Shown here in pieces: positions 3,176-5,818 of a DNA stretch of 5,818 bases. How positions within the stretch are numbered: the first letter of the stretch is position 1; each line of letters starts with the position of its first letter. Under the pieces are notes generated by a model. That model saw only the letters and a program-made list of their open reading frames with translations. It was not told the origin of the DNA and made no database searches. Made by a program: the position numbers and the translations under genes. Source of the DNA: an uncultured Collinsella sp. (GTDB lineage: Bacteria; Actinomycetota; Coriobacteriia; Coriobacteriales; Coriobacteriaceae); contig CATWID010000085.1 in NCBI GenBank assembly GCA_958350755.1, positions 1-5,818 on the forward strand, in the 5' to 3' direction.

Positions 3176-5704
3176 ATGGCTAAAACACTGGGGACGCCGT
3201 GGCAAAAGCTGGGCCACGAGGTGCCGGCTTCCGAGCTCGAGGGCGTCGACCTGTATTGGCGCGCATCGAACTATCTGTCCGTCGGTCAGATCTACCTTCG
3301 CTCTAACCCGCTAATGCGCCCCGACTTTGTCGACGAGAAAACCGGTGAGGTGCGCGACTTCGGTCGTCCGGACGTTAAGCACCGCCTGGTTGGCCACTGG
3401 GGCACCACGCCCGGCATCAACTTCCTGTTCGGTCACGTCAATCGACTGATCGCCGACCACAACCAGAATGCTATCTTCTTGATGGGCCCTGGTCACGGTG
3501 GCCCCGCCGGTACTGCTCAGTCGCTGCTCGACGGCACCTACCGCGAGATTCGCCCCGACATCACCAATGACGAGGCAGGCCTGCAGAAGTTCTTCCGCCA
3601 GTTCTCCTATCCCGGCGGCATCCCGAGCCACTTTGCGCCCGAGACGCCCGGTTCCATCCACGAGGGCGGCGAGCTCGGCTACACGCTCAGCCACGCTTAC
3701 GGTGCCGTCATGGACAACCCGAGCCTGCTGGCCGTGGCCGTGGTGGGCGATGGCGAGTCCGAGACCGGTCCGCTCGCGACCTCTTGGCAGTCCAACAAGC
3801 TCGTGAACCCGGCAACCGACGGCATCGTCCTGCCGATCCTGCACCTCAACGGCTACAAGATCGCCAATCCCACCATCCTTGCCCGCGTGTCCGATGAGGA
3901 GCTCACCAAGTTCTTTGAGGGCATGGGCTATAAGCCGCACTTCTTTGTCGCCGGCTTTGACGACGAGAGCCACGCAAGCATTCATGCGCGTTTCGCTGCC
4001 CTGTTTGAGCAGGTCTTTGACGAGATCTGTGACATCAAGGTCACCGCGCAGGCCCAGGCCGCCGCAGGCGAGACCGTGGTCCGCCCGGCCTACCCCATGA
4101 TTGTGTTCCGTACGCCCAAGGGCTGGACTTGCCCCAAGCACATCGACGGCAAGAAGACCGAGGACTCCTGGCGCGCGCATCAGGTGCCGCTGGCGAGTGC
4201 CAAGGACACCCACGAGCACTTCCGCGTGCTGCGCGAGTGGCTGCGTTCCTACAAGCCCGAGGAGCTCTTTACGCCCGAGGGCCAGGTGCGCCCCGAGGTG
4301 ACGGCCTTTATGCCGACCGGCGAGTTGCGCATCGGCGCCAACCCCAACGCGAACGGCGGTAAGGTGCGTCGCGAGCTCGAGCTGCCCGATATTCATGCCC
4401 ACGAGGTCCCCGTCGCAACTAAGGGTCATGGCTGGGGCTCCACCGAGGCCGCCCGCGTCTTTGGTGAGTACACTGCCGACGTTCTGGCCAAGAACATGGA
4501 TGACTTCCGCATCTTTGGTCCCGACGAGACCGCGTCCAACCGTCTGCAGGCTGCCTACAAGGTGACCAAGAAGCAGTGGGACGCCGGCTTCTACGAGGAC
4601 GAGGCCAACGACGAGCTGCTGGCAGGCTCCGGTAAGGTCGTCGAGCAGCTGTCCGAGCACCAATGCGAGGGCTTCCTCGAGGCCTACGTGCTCACTGGCC
4701 GTTCCGGCGTGTGGAGCTCCTACGAGAGCTTTGTCCATGTGGTCGACTCCATGGTCAACCAGCACTGCAAGTGGCTCGAGGCTACCAAGCGCGAGATTCC
4801 GTGGCGTGCCCCCATCAGCGGCCTTAACATTTTGCTGTCGAGCCACGTCTGGCGTCAGGACCACAACGGCTTCTCGCATCAGGACCCCGGCTTTATCGAC
4901 CTGCTGCTCAACAAGGCCAACGACACGCACATCGTAAACGCCTACTATCCGGCCGACGCCAACATGGCTCTCGCCGTGGCCGAGCGCGTCTACCAGTCCA
5001 CAGACTGCGCCAACGCCATCTTCTGCGGCAAGCAGCCTGCTCCGACCTTCCAGACGGTCGACGAGGCCAAGGCGGAGCTCGCCGAGGGCGTTGCGACCTG
5101 GGAGTGGGCATCGACCGCCGATTCGCTCGCCGAGGCCGACGTCGTGGTCGCCACCTGCGGTGACGTGCCGACGCTTGAGGCTCTGGCTGCAACCGACATG
5201 CTGCGCGAGCTGGGCATCAAGGTATGGTTCGTCAACGTGGTCGACCTGCTCAAGATCCAGAACGTCTGCGAGAACGACCAGGCTCTCAGCGACGAGCGCT
5301 GGGCTGAGCTGTTCGGCTGCGGCGAGAAGCCCGTCCTCTTCGCGTTCCACGCTTATGCCGGCACGATTCGCCGTCTGATTTGGAACCGCCCCGGCCACGA
5401 TGCCTTCCGCGTCCACGGCTACGAGGAGAAAGGCTCCACGACAACGCCGTTCGACATGCTGCGCCTGAACAACATGGACCGCTGGGCACTGGCCGCCGAC
5501 GTGCTGCGCCTGGTCGACGCCGATAAGTTTGCGGAGCAGATTGATAAGTGGGAGGCATTCCGCACCGAGGCCTTCGAGTTCGCGTGCGATGAGGGCTACG
5601 ATCACCCGGCCTTTACCGACTGGGTCTGGCCCGACGCAGCAGCTGCAACCGCTGCCGACGGCGCACTCTCCGCAACGCAGCTAACTGCCGGCGACAACGA
5701 ATAA
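3176..5704 (+). CDS. xfp: Xylulose-5-phosphate/fructose-6-phosphate phosphoketolase
   Basis: This thiamine-diphosphate enzyme splits xylulose 5-phosphate (or fructose 6-phosphate) with phosphate into acetyl phosphate plus glyceraldehyde 3-phosphate (or erythrose 4-phosphate). It is the key cytoplasmic step of the phosphoketolase or bifid-type pathway. The 842-aa product is full length, slightly longer than typical family members. Visible motifs: YWRASNYLSVGQIYLRSNPL (27-46), GHWGTTPG with His74, GPGHGGPA with His107, the cofactor motif GDGESETGP (191-199) with HLNGYKIANPT (223-233), and SEHQCEGFLEAYVLTGRSG (493-511) with the candidate catalytic glutamates. SSHVWRQDHNGFSHQDPG (555-572) follows, and FAFHAYAGTIRRLIWNRPGH (722-741) lies in the C-terminal domain. 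The start has GAAGGGA 8 nt upstream. Codon use is strongly biased (CTG, GAG, AAG, CGC), suggesting high expression. Two repressor operators precede it and a long hairpin follows. Substrate preference between C5 and C6 phosphate cannot be read from sequence. Confidence 0.97.
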   Translation: MAKTLGTPWQKLGHEVPASELEGVDLYWRASNYLSVGQIYLRSNPLMRPDFVDEKTGEVRDFGRPDVKHRLVGHWGTTPGINFLFGHVNRLIADHNQNAIFLMGPGHGGPAGTAQSLLDGTYREIRPDITNDEAGLQKFFRQFSYPGGIPSHFAPETPGSIHEGGELGYTLSHAYGAVMDNPSLLAVAVVGDGESETGPLATSWQSNKLVNPATDGIVLPILHLNGYKIANPTILARVSDEELTKFFEGMGYKPHFFVAGFDDESHASIHARFAALFEQVFDEICDIKVTAQAQAAAGETVVRPAYPMIVFRTPKGWTCPKHIDGKKTEDSWRAHQVPLASAKDTHEHFRVLREWLRSYKPEELFTPEGQVRPEVTAFMPTGELRIGANPNANGGKVRRELELPDIHAHEVPVATKGHGWGSTEAARVFGEYTADVLAKNMDDFRIFGPDETASNRLQAAYKVTKKQWDAGFYEDEANDELLAGSGKVVEQLSEHQCEGFLEAYVLTGRSGVWSSYESFVHVVDSMVNQHCKWLEATKREIPWRAPISGLNILLSSHVWRQDHNGFSHQDPGFIDLLLNKANDTHIVNAYYPADANMALAVAERVYQSTDCANAIFCGKQPAPTFQTVDEAKAELAEGVATWEWASTADSLAEADVVVATCGDVPTLEALAATDMLRELGIKVWFVNVVDLLKIQNVCENDQALSDERWAELFGCGEKPVLFAFHAYAGTIRRLIWNRPGHDAFRVHGYEEKGSTTTPFDMLRLNNMDRWALAADVLRLVDADKFAEQIDKWEAFRTEAFEFACDEGYDHPAFTDWVWPDAAAATAADGALSATQLTAGDNE

Positions 5705-5725
5705 CATCCGGGACGGTCTCGCGCT

Positions 5726-5810
5726 GGGGCCGCCTCCGGGCGGGTGCCTTCCTCTGAGAAGTGGGCTTCGCGAACTTCTCAGAGGAAGGCACCCGCCCGG
5801 AGGCGGCCCT
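5726..5810 (+). terminator. Very long perfect hairpin downstream of xfp
   Basis: Bases 5727-5762 and 5774-5809 are a perfect 36-bp inverted repeat with an 11-nt loop (5763-5773); the outermost G5726/T5810 adds a G-U pair. It begins 22 nt after the xfp stop. Position and stability suit 3'-end formation and protection of the xfp mRNA. The stem is much longer than a normal intrinsic terminator, and no T-run follows in the eight bases left in the window. A repeated palindromic element is the alternative. Sub-parts of each arm can also self-pair (for example CCGCC with GGCGG around 5730-5743). Confidence 0.65.
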
Positions 5811-5818
5811 CTCGACCG

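Noticed and set aside
3311..5605. Very long open frame (764 codons) antisense to xfp
   Set aside because: It lies wholly opposite a clear xfp gene, has no recognisable motifs, and is the kind of shadow frame expected opposite GC-rich, strongly codon-biased sequence.

Overview
The window looks like a chromosomal segment of a moderately high-GC Gram-positive anaerobe. My best guess is a member of the Coriobacteriia such as Collinsella or a relative. This is inferred from the GC-rich codon choice, the strong Shine-Dalgarno sequences, the Xfp and MurB sequence types, and the pairing of a LacI regulator with a phosphoketolase gene. The genus is not proven by anything seen here.

Layout, left to right. 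Bases 1-133 are non-coding and hold two consecutive hairpins (21-78 and 82-123). The second is a good terminator for leftward transcription. Bases 138-829 are bounded by a 29-bp exact direct repeat (138-166 and 801-829) that is the last part of the murB coding sequence. The inner copy completes the intact murB gene (minus strand, 797-1759). The outer copy is a detached murB 3' end that still has an in-frame stop (TAA) and lies 10 nt from the 82-123 terminator. The simplest reading is a 663-bp integrated element in the murB 3' end that carries a replacement murB tail, a replacement terminator (732-769), and one small cargo gene (363-728, 121 aa, possible helix-turn-helix C-terminus). No integrase is visible. 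The element is clearly more A+T-rich than its flanks.

From 797 to 1942 lie murB (UDP-N-acetylenolpyruvoylglucosamine reductase, peptidoglycan precursor synthesis) and a divergent promoter region shared with the next gene. From 1943 to 2971 is a full-length LacI/GalR-family repressor. The gap 2972-3175 is a control region with two AAAACGTTTT palindromes whose centres are 21 bp apart. The second sits directly upstream of a TATACT -10 box. Bases 3176-5704 encode a complete 842-aa xylulose-5-phosphate/fructose-6-phosphate phosphoketolase (xfp), followed by a hairpin with a perfect 36-bp stem near the window end.

Working model: the LacI-type protein represses xfp through the tandem operators, and perhaps itself through related sites at 1864-1882 and 2969-2980. 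It would thereby tie phosphoketolase flux (acetyl phosphate production from pentose or hexose phosphates) to a sugar-like effector. The murB-side element is unrelated to this circuit and is the most unusual part of the window.
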